Part shown: piece after piece, positions 18,409 through 27,156 of the stretch
How positions within the stretch are numbered: position 1 is the stretch's first letter
Layout of the letters: each line of letters begins with the position of its first letter
NCBI GenBank assembly: GCA_017695065.1
Contig: JADILZ010000054.1
Span: 1 to 64,000, forward strand
Reading direction: 5' to 3'
From: Candidatus Cryptobacteroides excrementipullorum
Lineage (GTDB): Bacteria > Bacteroidota > Bacteroidia > Bacteroidales > UBA932
DNA length: 64,000 bases
Translations under genes and position numbers: made by a program
The notes under the pieces: model-generated
What the model was told of the DNA's origin: nothing
Seen by the model: the letters and a program-made list of their open reading frames with translations, nothing else
Databases searched by the model: none

Positions 18409-19569
18409 ATGGTTGGTGTTTGTATAAAGTATTTTCACGAGAATTACGGAGGTATGCTTCAGGCGTATGCTACGATTAACATGTTGGAATCAAGAGGGGT
18501 GAATTATGAATTGGTTCAATATCAAAAAAAATATTCATTTTATGAAAAAATAAAGCAGTTGCCCCGTTTGTTCAATGGTATTTTATTGAATGATAAAAAA
18601 GAGGCATTAATTAAACGTTTAGGCAAAAAAAACCATCCGGAGTTTGCTGCTAATGATGCTGTTAGAATGAGTGCTTTTGAAAGATTCAAAGAAACGCATT
18701 TTACTAAGCTGTCACAGGTTTTTGTTGGATATAAAAAATTATGTGAAGGCGCATCTGAATACTCTGCTGTAATTTCAGGTAGTGATCAATTATGGTCACC
18801 GGCAGGTTTACCGACAAATTATTATAATTTAATGTTTGTTCCGGATCAAGTCAGAAAGATTTCTATTGCATCTTCGTTTGGCGTGAAATGCATTCCGTGG
18901 TATCAGAAATCTCGAACAAGAGCTTATTTGAATAGAATCGATTACATCAGTATGAGAGAAGATCGTGGTAGAGATATTGTGAAAGAATTGACAGGAAAAA
19001 CAGTTCCAGTGATTTTGGATCCTGTATTTTATTTCAATGAGGATGAATGGAAAAAATTGATTCCGGAAAAGAAAGAATTTCAGGAGCCGTATATTTTTGC
19101 CTATTTTTTAGGAAATAATGATGATCATAGAAATGCCGTCAAGAATGTTGCAAAAAAACTTGGGAAAAAAATAGTCGCTTTGCGTCATTTGGACCAATAT
19201 GTGGAATGTGATGAAACATTTGGTGATTATGCGCCATATGATGTCGGTCCGGATAATTTTTTGAATATACTTAGAGGCGCGGACTATATATGTACAGATT
19301 CTTTTCATGGCTCAGTATTTTCTATAATTCATCATAAGCCTTTTGTAGTATTCAATAGATACAATGAGAATTCTAAACATTCAAAAAATTCCAGAATTGA
19401 TTCGCTTTGTAATAATCTTGGCTTAGGTGGACAGAGATTTTCAACATCGGCGAGGTTGTATGAACAGCTAATGACAACTATAAATTATCAAGATGTTGAA
19501 AAAAAACTCAATATACTTAAGCAAGAAACAAATGATTATTTAGATGATGCATTAAATGGTATTGAGTAA
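18409..19569 (+). CDS. Polysaccharide pyruvyl transferase family protein (second copy)
   Basis: A 386-residue member of the pyruvyl transferase family. The N-terminus is VCIKYFHENYGGMLQAYATINMLESRG, followed by SAVISGSDQLWSP, and a C-terminal block YICTDSFHGSVFSIIHHKPFVVFNRY in place of the GTRMHAN form of the first copy. This makes it a different subgroup, resembling those paired with ferredoxin-containing FrhB proteins. It probably acts with the preceding gene. The TAATG overlap with the next glycosyltransferase implies coupled translation. It ends the AT-rich block. Confidence 0.86.
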   Translation: MVGVCIKYFHENYGGMLQAYATINMLESRGVNYELVQYQKKYSFYEKIKQLPRLFNGILLNDKKEALIKRLGKKNHPEFAANDAVRMSAFERFKETHFTKLSQVFVGYKKLCEGASEYSAVISGSDQLWSPAGLPTNYYNLMFVPDQVRKISIASSFGVKCIPWYQKSRTRAYLNRIDYISMREDRGRDIVKELTGKTVPVILDPVFYFNEDEWKKLIPEKKEFQEPYIFAYFLGNNDDHRNAVKNVAKKLGKKIVALRHLDQYVECDETFGDYAPYDVGPDNFLNILRGADYICTDSFHGSVFSIIHHKPFVVFNRYNENSKHSKNSRIDSLCNNLGLGGQRFSTSARLYEQLMTTINYQDVEKKLNILKQETNDYLDDALNGIE

Positions 19570-20744
19570 TGAGAATTTTACTGTCAAATAAATTTTATTA
19601 CCGTCGTGGGGGTGACTGTGTGTGTACTTTGAATCTGGAGCAGTTGCTGAAAGATCATGTGCATGAGACGGCTGTTTTCGCTATGCAGTATCACGAGAAC
19701 CTGGCTACACCATGGGACAGATATTTCCCGAGTGAAATAAGGTTTTCCCCCGGCATAGGGATGTTTGAAGCTTTCATGCGTCCGTTCGGAACTTCTGAGG
19801 TCAAAAGGAAATTCACTAAACTGCTTGACGATTTCCGTCCGGATGTTGTGCATCTGAACAATATTCATACGCAGCTGTCTCCGGTCATTGCAGAGATCGC
19901 CCATAAACGAGGGATCAAGGTCATATGGACTTTGCATGACTATAAACTCCTTTGTCCGAGATATGACTGTCTGCGCAACGGAGAATCCGTTTGTGAGGAC
20001 TGTTTTACGGACAAGCATAAGGTGCTTGAGTACAATTGCATGAAAAACTCGAAAGTGGCGAGTGTCATTGCTTATAAAGAGGCGGAGAAATGGCATCGTG
20101 CCAGACTTGAGGCATGTACCGACAAGTTCATTTGTCCAAGTCAGTTTATGGCTGATAAAATGGCTCAAGGAGGATTTGCCCCAGACAAACTGGTCACATT
20201 ATGCAACTTCATAGATACTGCGAAATGCCTTCGGAAAGATTATTCTGAACGGGAGGATTATTACTGCTTTATCGGACGTATCTCACATGAGAAAGGAGTC
20301 AGGACTTTGGTGGAAGCGGCAAACCGTTTGCCATATAAACTGAAGATTATAGGCGGCGGTCCTTTGGAGGATGAGATGAAGGCTCTTGCTCATGGGAATA
20401 TTGAGTTCGTGGGATTCAAGCAGTGGGATGAGATCAAGGAAATTGCTGGAAAAGCCAGATTCAGCGTGATTCCGTCGGAATGGTATGAGAACAACCCGGT
20501 ATCTGTGATTGAGGCCCTGTGTCTTGGAACCCCAGTCCTGGGGGCCAGAATAGGAGGGATTCCTGAACTTATTGAGGAAAATGTCAATGGGATGACGTTT
20601 GTCAGCGGGGATGCCGATGATTTGAAGAACAAGATTCAGAAGATGTTCGACACCGGATTTGATTATGAGAAAATTGCTGAAACTTCTCAGCATAAATATG
20701 ATGCTGAGTCATATTATAAAAGAATAATGGAACTTTACAAATAA
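19569..20744 (+). CDS. GT4-family glycosyltransferase with cysteine-rich insertion
   Basis: A GT4 enzyme of 391 residues. The acceptor half has FYYRRGGDCVCTLNLEQLL and VVHLNNIHTQLSP; WTLHDYKLLCPRYDCLRNGESVCEDCF carries a cluster of cysteines seen in a subset of GT4 enzymes and possibly binding a metal. The donor half has YYCFIGRISHEKGVRTLVEAA, IIGGGPLEDEM, and EX7E in YENNPVSVIEAL. Base composition shifts back towards that of the flanks from this gene onward, marking the right edge of the AT-rich block. The start codon overlaps the previous stop by one base. Confidence 0.87.
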   Translation: MRILLSNKFYYRRGGDCVCTLNLEQLLKDHVHETAVFAMQYHENLATPWDRYFPSEIRFSPGIGMFEAFMRPFGTSEVKRKFTKLLDDFRPDVVHLNNIHTQLSPVIAEIAHKRGIKVIWTLHDYKLLCPRYDCLRNGESVCEDCFTDKHKVLEYNCMKNSKVASVIAYKEAEKWHRARLEACTDKFICPSQFMADKMAQGGFAPDKLVTLCNFIDTAKCLRKDYSEREDYYCFIGRISHEKGVRTLVEAANRLPYKLKIIGGGPLEDEMKALAHGNIEFVGFKQWDEIKEIAGKARFSVIPSEWYENNPVSVIEALCLGTPVLGARIGGIPELIEENVNGMTFVSGDADDLKNKIQKMFDTGFDYEKIAETSQHKYDAESYYKRIMELYK

Positions 20745-20751
20745 AGACTAT

Positions 20752-21819
20752 ATGGAGACAAGAAACATTCCTAGACCTACGGATGCCAGTATAATCCTGA
20801 CATATCGTTGCCCGATGAAGTGTAAGATGTGCAACATCTGGATGAACCCGACTAAGAAGAGTGAGGAGATCAAGGCTTCAGATCTGAAGTCGCTTCCGGA
20901 TCTGAAATTCATAAACCTTACCGGTGGAGAGCCCTTCATAAGGGAGGATCTTGCTGATATAGTGGCAGAGTGCTATAATCATTCTCCGAGGATCGTCATT
21001 TCCACTTCAGGATGGTTTGAAGACAAGGTGGTGGCTTTGGCGAAGCAATTTCCGAATATCGGAATCAGGATTTCCATTGAGGGACTTTCTCAGAAGAATG
21101 ATGAGTTGAGAGGGCATGCAGGGGGATTTGACAAGGGGCTGAGGACTCTGCTCACACTGAAGGATATGGGATTGAAAGACATAGGATTCGGATGTACCGT
21201 GTCAAACAACAACTCCAAAGATATGCTGTCTCTGTACCAGCTGTCCAAGTCTCTCGGAATGGAGTTCGCCACAGCGGCTTTTCACAATTCCTATTATTTC
21301 CACAAGGACGACAATGTAATCACCAATAAGGATGAGGTCTGCGGGAATTTTGAGAAGCTCATCGAATGGCAGCTGAAGGAGAAGCATCCTAAGAGCTGGT
21401 TCCGTGCGTGGTTCAATATGGGACTCATAAATTACATTGAAGGCGGCAGGAGAATGCTTCCTTGCGAGGCTGGATCTGCCAATTTCTTCATAGATCCGTG
21501 GGGCGAGGTGTTCCCTTGCAACGGATTGGAGGACAAGTACTGGAAAGAGAGCATGGGGAATATCCATGATGCCCCGTTCATGCAGATATGGGAAAGCGAA
21601 CAGGCTCAGAAAGTACGTTCCATGGTCAGGAAATGTCCAAAGAACTGCTGGATGGTGGGAACTGCTTCGCCTGTGATGCACAAATATATCAAGTTCCCTC
21701 TAACCTGGGCGCTCAAGAACAAGATGCGCAGTATGCAGGGCAAGCCGGCCTGTCTGGACAAGAAATGGTGTGATGTCGGACAGGATCCTTGTCAGGGTGA
21801 TCTGAGGGAGAAATTTTAA
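20752..21819 (+). CDS. Radical SAM protein with SPASM-like C-terminus
   Basis: Radical SAM enzyme of 355 residues with the cluster motif CPMKCKMC (CX3CX2C) near residues 19-26, FINLTGGEPFIREDL as the GGEP SAM-binding motif, and a C-terminal part with cysteines in LPCEAGSANFFIDPWGEVFPCNG and CPKNCWM that resembles a SPASM or twitch domain for an auxiliary Fe-S cluster. It is encoded within the polysaccharide locus between a GT4 gene and an acyltransferase gene, so a role in sugar or repeat-unit modification is possible. The substrate is not identifiable. It starts seven bases after the previous stop. Confidence 0.86.
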   Translation: METRNIPRPTDASIILTYRCPMKCKMCNIWMNPTKKSEEIKASDLKSLPDLKFINLTGGEPFIREDLADIVAECYNHSPRIVISTSGWFEDKVVALAKQFPNIGIRISIEGLSQKNDELRGHAGGFDKGLRTLLTLKDMGLKDIGFGCTVSNNNSKDMLSLYQLSKSLGMEFATAAFHNSYYFHKDDNVITNKDEVCGNFEKLIEWQLKEKHPKSWFRAWFNMGLINYIEGGRRMLPCEAGSANFFIDPWGEVFPCNGLEDKYWKESMGNIHDAPFMQIWESEQAQKVRSMVRKCPKNCWMVGTASPVMHKYIKFPLTWALKNKMRSMQGKPACLDKKWCDVGQDPCQGDLREKF

Positions 21820-21837
21820 ACGCTAAAAATAGATAGA

Positions 21838-22875
21838 ATGATAAATTATGTGCTGACGCTTATAGCCCCTGTCCTGTCTTTATTCTGGGGGGGGTATGGA
21901 AGTTCGAAGCGGGATGATGCAGATGATTTATTTTCCAAAGATTATACTACGGTTCTGAAAGGGATATGCTGCATCTTTGTGGTAATGGTGCATATCCCTG
22001 CCGTTTATCAGAATCGTCTTCAGGACGCGATCGGAAGCTTTGCTTTTGTCTGTGTGACTTTGTTTTTCATGGTTTCTTCCTATGGCATGCAATTGAGTGC
22101 AGAGCATAAGAAAAATTATATCAGACATTTTTGGCGAAACAGACTGCTGGCATTGCTTGTACCTTGCATACTGATTAATATCGTAGTTTGTATATTGTTT
22201 TGGTTAATACGCGGGTATCCATCTTTTTCTGTTCTTTGGAGTATCAATAATTATGTTGTAGTTCTTTTGGAGTATTGTTTCTGGTTTTATGTCGTCATGC
22301 TGTTAAAGCGATGGTTTAAAATCAGGAAATATTGGATAACAGACATTTTGTTGATAGCGGGTATTGTTCTGTCAAGTCTGTATTCATATTTATCGTCAGA
22401 AACAGGAACGGAAAGTGCGGCTATGGGGTGGTGCTATGAACGGTATGGTTTAGTCTGGGGAATACTGATGTATCGTTACTTGCCGTATATTAAACGGTGG
22501 CTGATATCTAAAAGATGTCTTAAAGTGATTGCATTCAGTTTATTGTGCTGCATTTTAGGAATTGCATACCTTAAATTCAAGACTGTTTATTTCTATGGTG
22601 AATACCTGTTGAAAGTATGTCTTGGTTTGGTTATTATTCTTTGGATGCTGCTTCTTACGGTGAACCGGAAATTTGGCAATAAGGTAAGTTTATATTTGGG
22701 GAATATATCGTATGAAGTTTATTTGCTACACGGTTCTGTAATGACCGCAATATCAATTTTGGCGCCTGATGTTTCCTCTGGAGTATTTATTTTGTCTACT
22801 TATTTTGTCACTGTTCTCCTTTCCATGGTAATAAGTGCTGCTGCGCGTAAAATTGTCAGCAGATTTAGGATTTAG
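21838..22875 (+). CDS. Membrane acyltransferase (AT3 family)
   Basis: A 345-residue integral membrane protein with about ten hydrophobic segments. KGICCIFVVMVHIPAVYQN matches the first conserved block of acyltransferase-3 proteins, including the histidine thought to be catalytic, and FWRNRLLALLVPCILINIV matches the RRxxRIxPxY/W-like region. Late segments (LGNISYEVYLLHGSVMTAISI) carry the typical YLxH pattern. It probably O-acylates, for example O-acetylates, a sugar of the polymer. The following gene begins one base after its stop. Confidence 0.83.
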   Translation: MINYVLTLIAPVLSLFWGGYGSSKRDDADDLFSKDYTTVLKGICCIFVVMVHIPAVYQNRLQDAIGSFAFVCVTLFFMVSSYGMQLSAEHKKNYIRHFWRNRLLALLVPCILINIVVCILFWLIRGYPSFSVLWSINNYVVVLLEYCFWFYVVMLLKRWFKIRKYWITDILLIAGIVLSSLYSYLSSETGTESAAMGWCYERYGLVWGILMYRYLPYIKRWLISKRCLKVIAFSLLCCILGIAYLKFKTVYFYGEYLLKVCLGLVIILWMLLLTVNRKFGNKVSLYLGNISYEVYLLHGSVMTAISILAPDVSSGVFILSTYFVTVLLSMVISAAARKIVSRFRI

Positions 22876-22876
22876 T

Positions 22877-24301
22877 ATGCGAAAGTTGATTTTATTGAGT
22901 CTTGCTTTTCTTTTCTGTTATCCCGACTGTGTTTTTGGCTGGAATGAGGGGGAAAAGGTTGTTTATGTCTCATCTTCTGTCGGAGATGATGCAAATGACG
23001 GTTCTATTGAAAAGCCGTTCAGAACGGTAAACAATCCGAAAATTCCGCATAAAGATGTCATAATCCGCTTGAAATGTGGAGATGTGTTTTTTGAGAGTCT
23101 GTCCGGATATACAGGTGTCGTGATCGAATCTTACGGGAGGGGGGAAAGGCCTGTCCTGTGTGGATTCAAAGTCTTGGAAAATCCGTCTGCATGGGTTCAG
23201 GCAGGTGAGAATCTCTGGAAACTGGACATGTTCAGGGACGACTGTTTCAGCGGGTTCAATGATGACATTGAGCACCTTAATGACATAGGATGCATTTATA
23301 TGCCGGATTCGAACAGAATGTTCGGGCATATCGTCCAGCATAGAAAAGACCTGAAAGCTTCGGGCGATATATTCCTGACGGACAAGTTCAAACAGGATGA
23401 CATGGATCCGGAGACATTCCGTTATGTCACACTATATTATGATGGTAATCCGGCTGAATTAGGGAAAATGTGCTTTTCTGTATGTTCCCATGGCATTTCC
23501 GGTCTTGACAGCTGTGAAGTGAAGAATATTACAGTTAGAGGATTTAGTAAACATGGCATCAGTGGAATCAATAATAGTCTGATAGAAAACTGTACAGTGG
23601 ATGTGATTGGTGGTTCTATTCAATTTGATACCCCAAGGTGGACTCGCTATGGAAATGGAATTCAATTTTGGGTAAAATCGTTGTTTGCAAAGAATTCTAT
23701 AATTCAAAATTGTGTCATATCAAGGACATATGATTGTGGTTCTACTATTCAGGGCTCTCCGGTCGATGTGAGCAATCCGGAAAATATCTGTTTTAGGAAA
23801 AACATGTATTTTTTCTGCCGTCAGGCTTTTGAGCATTTCCTTAATTCATCAAACACGAAACCGTGTTATGAAAACTGCGGATTTACAGACAATATATGCT
23901 TCAGGATGGGAGAGAACATGTTTTCCAGTCCTGAAGGACGTGATGCTGCGGTACTGTCGTATGAAAATAACGTAAAAAACATTGCCATAAAAGATAATGT
24001 TTTTTATGGGAGCAGTTATTATTGCAGCAGGTTGAAACCGGTCGGGATGACGGGAAACAAGGTGTATATATATCCCGGGCAGTATCTGAACCATTGCCAT
24101 TATGTCAATGGCTATGATTCCATCTATGTCGAAGATGAAAAATCCATTGAAAAGTACCGACAGTGGAGTATGGATGATTCGGATATCCGGATATTGGAGA
24201 GAGGTTCGAAAAAGGACAGGAGAATAGGGAAGTCTGTAGCAAGAAAAATTTACCGGAAAGCAGACTCGCTGCAGCGCGAACTGCTGAAGGATTATCTGTA
24301 G
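22877..24301 (+). CDS. Exported right-handed beta-helix protein
   Basis: A 474-residue protein with an N-terminal signal peptide (MRKLILLSLAFLFCYPDCVFG) followed by VVYVSSSVGDDANDGSIEKPFRTVNN, the common start of parallel beta-helix proteins of the pectate-lyase superfold. The middle contains short repeating hydrophobic rungs (SCEVKNITVRGFSKHGISGINNSLIENCTVDVIGG). I chose ATG 22877 rather than 22835, because the upstream extension would spoil the signal peptide. The location in the capsule locus suggests a lyase, hydrolase or binding protein for the polymer; no catalytic residues can be assigned with confidence. Confidence 0.8.
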   Translation: MRKLILLSLAFLFCYPDCVFGWNEGEKVVYVSSSVGDDANDGSIEKPFRTVNNPKIPHKDVIIRLKCGDVFFESLSGYTGVVIESYGRGERPVLCGFKVLENPSAWVQAGENLWKLDMFRDDCFSGFNDDIEHLNDIGCIYMPDSNRMFGHIVQHRKDLKASGDIFLTDKFKQDDMDPETFRYVTLYYDGNPAELGKMCFSVCSHGISGLDSCEVKNITVRGFSKHGISGINNSLIENCTVDVIGGSIQFDTPRWTRYGNGIQFWVKSLFAKNSIIQNCVISRTYDCGSTIQGSPVDVSNPENICFRKNMYFFCRQAFEHFLNSSNTKPCYENCGFTDNICFRMGENMFSSPEGRDAAVLSYENNVKNIAIKDNVFYGSSYYCSRLKPVGMTGNKVYIYPGQYLNHCHYVNGYDSIYVEDEKSIEKYRQWSMDDSDIRILERGSKKDRRIGKSVARKIYRKADSLQRELLKDYL

Positions 24302-24315
24302 AAAACGTTGTTGTC

Positions 24316-25422
24316 ATGAAACTTTTTGTTACCGGGACAAGAGGCATTCCGGATATAATGGGGGGCGTGGAGACTCATTGTGAGGAACTGTTTCCGAGGA
24401 TTGCCGCGAAAGGAGTGGATGTGACTGTGGCACGGAGAAAGAGTTATGTCCATGATTCACTGAAGGAGTGGAAAGGAGTCAGACTGCTTGATATAGAGAC
24501 TCCAAAAAAGAAGTCGTTTGAGGCCATTGTCCATACGTACAGGGCAGTGCTTGCGGCAAAACGGATGGGGGCTGATGTTATTCATATCCAGGCTATCGGC
24601 CCTGCTTTGATGGTTCCGTTTGCCAAACTGCTCGGAATGAAAGTGGTTTTCACCCATCATGGGCCTGATTATGACCGGGACAAATGGGGATTTGCGGCGA
24701 AGACTATGCTCAAGCTTGGTGAACGCATGGGAACGAAACATGCTGATGCGGTTATCGTCATTTCCCATGTGATCAAACAGTTGCTTGAGAAGAAATACGG
24801 CAGGAACGACTGCCGTCTGATTTACAACGGTGTTCCTGAGCCAGACATGTGTGAGTATCCGGAGTATTTTGATCAGTTGGGGATTCAGAGTCAGAACTAC
24901 ATTTTGGGCATGTGCCGGTTCGTTCCCGAGAAGAATCTTCACCATCTGGTGGAAGCTTTTGCGAGGTTGAGGGCTGAATCTCCGGAATTGTTCGCAGTGG
25001 AGAATCCAGTGAGGCTGGTTCTGGCCGGTGATACAGATTTCGAGGATGACTATTCCCGGGCTTTGAAAAAGTCGGCGGCTGAAAACGGTGTTGTCCTGAC
25101 CGGTTTTGTGAAGGGGCGCAAACTGCATTCACTGCTGACGAACGCCAGGTGCTATGTCCTTCCGTCATCCCATGAGGGTCTGCCTATTGCGCTGCTTGAA
25201 GCGATGAGCTACAAGCTTCCGGTGATTGTGAGTGACATTCCGGCCAATAAGGAGGTCGGTCTGCCGGATTCGGACTATTTCCATGTCGGGGATGTGGATG
25301 CCCTGACCGGGAAACTCCGTAATGTCATTTCGGCTCCTGCCGGACAGTGTGAATATGATATGTCCAAATATGACTGGGACACGATAGCGGAGCAGGTGAT
25401 GGATGTATATAGGAAATTGTAA
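24316..25422 (+). CDS. GT4-family glycosyltransferase with DUF1972-type N-terminus
   Basis: A 368-residue GT4 enzyme. The N-terminus KLFVTGTRGIPDIMGGVETHCEELFPRIAAKG matches the DUF1972 form seen in rhamnosyl- and related transferases of capsule loci. Donor-side features are YILGMCRFVPEKNLHHLVEAF, LVLAGDTDFEDDYS, and EX7E in HEGLPIALLEAM. It is the last gene of the locus; about 180 noncoding bases follow before an unrelated exported hydrolase. Given rfbABCD upstream, rhamnose is a reasonable but unproven donor. Confidence 0.87.
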   Translation: MKLFVTGTRGIPDIMGGVETHCEELFPRIAAKGVDVTVARRKSYVHDSLKEWKGVRLLDIETPKKKSFEAIVHTYRAVLAAKRMGADVIHIQAIGPALMVPFAKLLGMKVVFTHHGPDYDRDKWGFAAKTMLKLGERMGTKHADAVIVISHVIKQLLEKKYGRNDCRLIYNGVPEPDMCEYPEYFDQLGIQSQNYILGMCRFVPEKNLHHLVEAFARLRAESPELFAVENPVRLVLAGDTDFEDDYSRALKKSAAENGVVLTGFVKGRKLHSLLTNARCYVLPSSHEGLPIALLEAMSYKLPVIVSDIPANKEVGLPDSDYFHVGDVDALTGKLRNVISAPAGQCEYDMSKYDWDTIAEQVMDVYRKL

Positions 25423-25606
25423 AAATAGCGTCATGAATTTGAGATAGTTTCCCAATCAATGTGTACAGTTATCTTCTTTTCTGACATATCCTGACAGTTT
25501 GCTGGTTTTTGCCGAATATTATGCCTATATTTCGGAATCGGGTGTCCGTCCGGGCATGCCGATTGAATCGGGAACGGCAGAACGTCCCCATTAAAACATC
25601 ATTATC

Positions 25607-26695
25607 ATGAAACACACTGGAATCAAAATCATGGCACTGTGCGCAGCTGCCGTGCTGGCGGGTACTGTCCCGTCAGAGGCATGTACGGGTATATCCCTCA
25701 AGGCAAAGGACGGCAGCATCGTGCTTGCACGGACGTGCGAATGGGGCGGGAGCAACCTCGAAAGCCGTTATGTCGTGGTGCCGAGAGGATACTCCATGAC
25801 TTCCATCACACCCACAGGCAAGAACGGGATGCGATATACTTCAAAGTACGGATATGCGGGAATATCCGTAGTGCAGGACAGCTTTGTGACCGAAGGTCTC
25901 AATGAGGCCGGCCTGTCCGCAGGGCTTTTCTTCTTCCCCGGTTATGGGGAATATGAGGAATATGACAGCTCGAAGAACGGCAGCACTCTTGTGGATGTGG
26001 AGCTTGTCGGTTGGATACTTGCCAATTTCTCGACAGTAGGGCAGCTCGAAGAGGCTATAGACGGGATACACGTGGTCGCCACGAGCCCGGAGGCAGGTAC
26101 AGCCCACTGGAGGATTGCCGACAGGACAGGCCGCCAGGTGGTGCTCGAGATCACTGGCGGAAAGCCTCATTTCTATGAAAACAAGCTCGGAGTACTGACC
26201 AACTCCCCGGGCTTTGAATGGCAGATGACCAACCTGAACAACTACGTGAACAACTTCCCTGGCCAGGCCACTCCGAACAAGCTGACAGACGAAGTGACTC
26301 TCAAGCAGTTCGGCGCCGGCGCCGGCTTCCACGGCATCCCGGGGGACGTCACTCCTCCTTCCCGTTTCGTGAGGGCGGCATTCTACAAGGCCACCGCACC
26401 GCAGTATGAGACTTCTTTCGAGACGGTGAAAGAGACATTCCAGATACTCAACAACTTCGATATTCCTATCGGGATCGAGCATACGGCCGGACAGGCTCTG
26501 GCTGACATACCGAGCGCGACCCAGTGGACGACATCCGCAGACCAGTCTGCCCTGAAGTTCTACTACAGGACCGCGTGGAATTCCACTATCAGGTGCATCG
26601 ATCTCAATACCATTGACTTCGGCAAGGTATCATATCAGGTCCATCCTCTTGACAAAGTCCAGGACCAGCCTGTCGAGACGCTGAAGATCAGATAG
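25607..26695 (+). CDS. Exported choloylglycine-hydrolase-family (linear amide C-N) hydrolase
   Basis: Ntn-hydrolase of the bile salt hydrolase/penicillin V acylase family, 362 residues. A signal peptide (MKHTGIKIMALCAAAVLAGTVPSEA) ends immediately before Cys26, which would be exposed as the N-terminal nucleophile of the mature enzyme (CTGISLKAKDGSIVLARTCEW). LTNSPGFEWQMTNLNNYVNN is the conserved block with the active-site asparagine, and ITGGKPHFYENKLGVLTN is also typical. Export implies a periplasmic or surface enzyme. Whether the substrate is conjugated bile acid or another amide cannot be told from sequence. It converges with the next gene, leaving two bases between them. Confidence 0.88.
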   Translation: MKHTGIKIMALCAAAVLAGTVPSEACTGISLKAKDGSIVLARTCEWGGSNLESRYVVVPRGYSMTSITPTGKNGMRYTSKYGYAGISVVQDSFVTEGLNEAGLSAGLFFFPGYGEYEEYDSSKNGSTLVDVELVGWILANFSTVGQLEEAIDGIHVVATSPEAGTAHWRIADRTGRQVVLEITGGKPHFYENKLGVLTNSPGFEWQMTNLNNYVNNFPGQATPNKLTDEVTLKQFGAGAGFHGIPGDVTPPSRFVRAAFYKATAPQYETSFETVKETFQILNNFDIPIGIEHTAGQALADIPSATQWTTSADQSALKFYYRTAWNSTIRCIDLNTIDFGKVSYQVHPLDKVQDQPVETLKIR

Positions 26696-26697
26696 TT

Positions 26698-27081
26698 CTA
26701 TCGGACTGCAAGGATATCATCCACGATGTATTTTTGCTGTCCCCTCCAAGGCAGAGCCCCCAGGTATTCCTTGTAATGCAGCTCGACAGTCTTGCCGCTG
26801 CATCTCATCAGGGAGTCCGCGAGGGCTTTGTCCGTTATGGAGAACTCGAACTCGTATGACTGTATGGTGGTGCTGGCGTTCTTCGCACCTTTCGTGAATC
26901 CGGCCTGGATGGCTTTCCCTTCGTAAGTCTTGAAAATGTATCCTTTGTAAACCACGAAGTTGAGCTCTCCCGCCTTCACTCCCTCTCCGAACACGAAATA
27001 GAACTTGAAATAGACGAAAAGTCCGAGAGCGATGACAAGGACAATGCTCGTAAAAGTGATGATCTTATTTTTCAGGGTCAT
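26698..27081 (-). CDS. Small membrane-anchored protein of unknown function
   Basis: A 127-residue protein with one N-terminal membrane segment (IITFTSIVLVIALGLFVYFKFYFVF) and a soluble remainder containing VVYKGYIFKTYEGKAIQAGF and YEFEFSITDKALADSLMRCSGKTVELHYKEY. It resembles small Bacteroidota proteins that some databases call 6-phosphogluconate dehydrogenase; nothing in this sequence supports that activity. The soluble part probably faces the periplasm. It lies 75 bases downstream of another small unknown gene on the same strand and may share its promoter. Confidence 0.72.
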   Translation of the reverse strand: MTLKNKIITFTSIVLVIALGLFVYFKFYFVFGEGVKAGELNFVVYKGYIFKTYEGKAIQAGFTKGAKNASTTIQSYEFEFSITDKALADSLMRCSGKTVELHYKEYLGALPWRGQQKYIVDDILAVR

Positions 27082-27156
27082 GGCAATTGTAGTTTTATGT
27101 CAGATCAAAATATGATTGGACGAAGTCTGTGATAAATAAAAGGAACAGTCTGTGGG

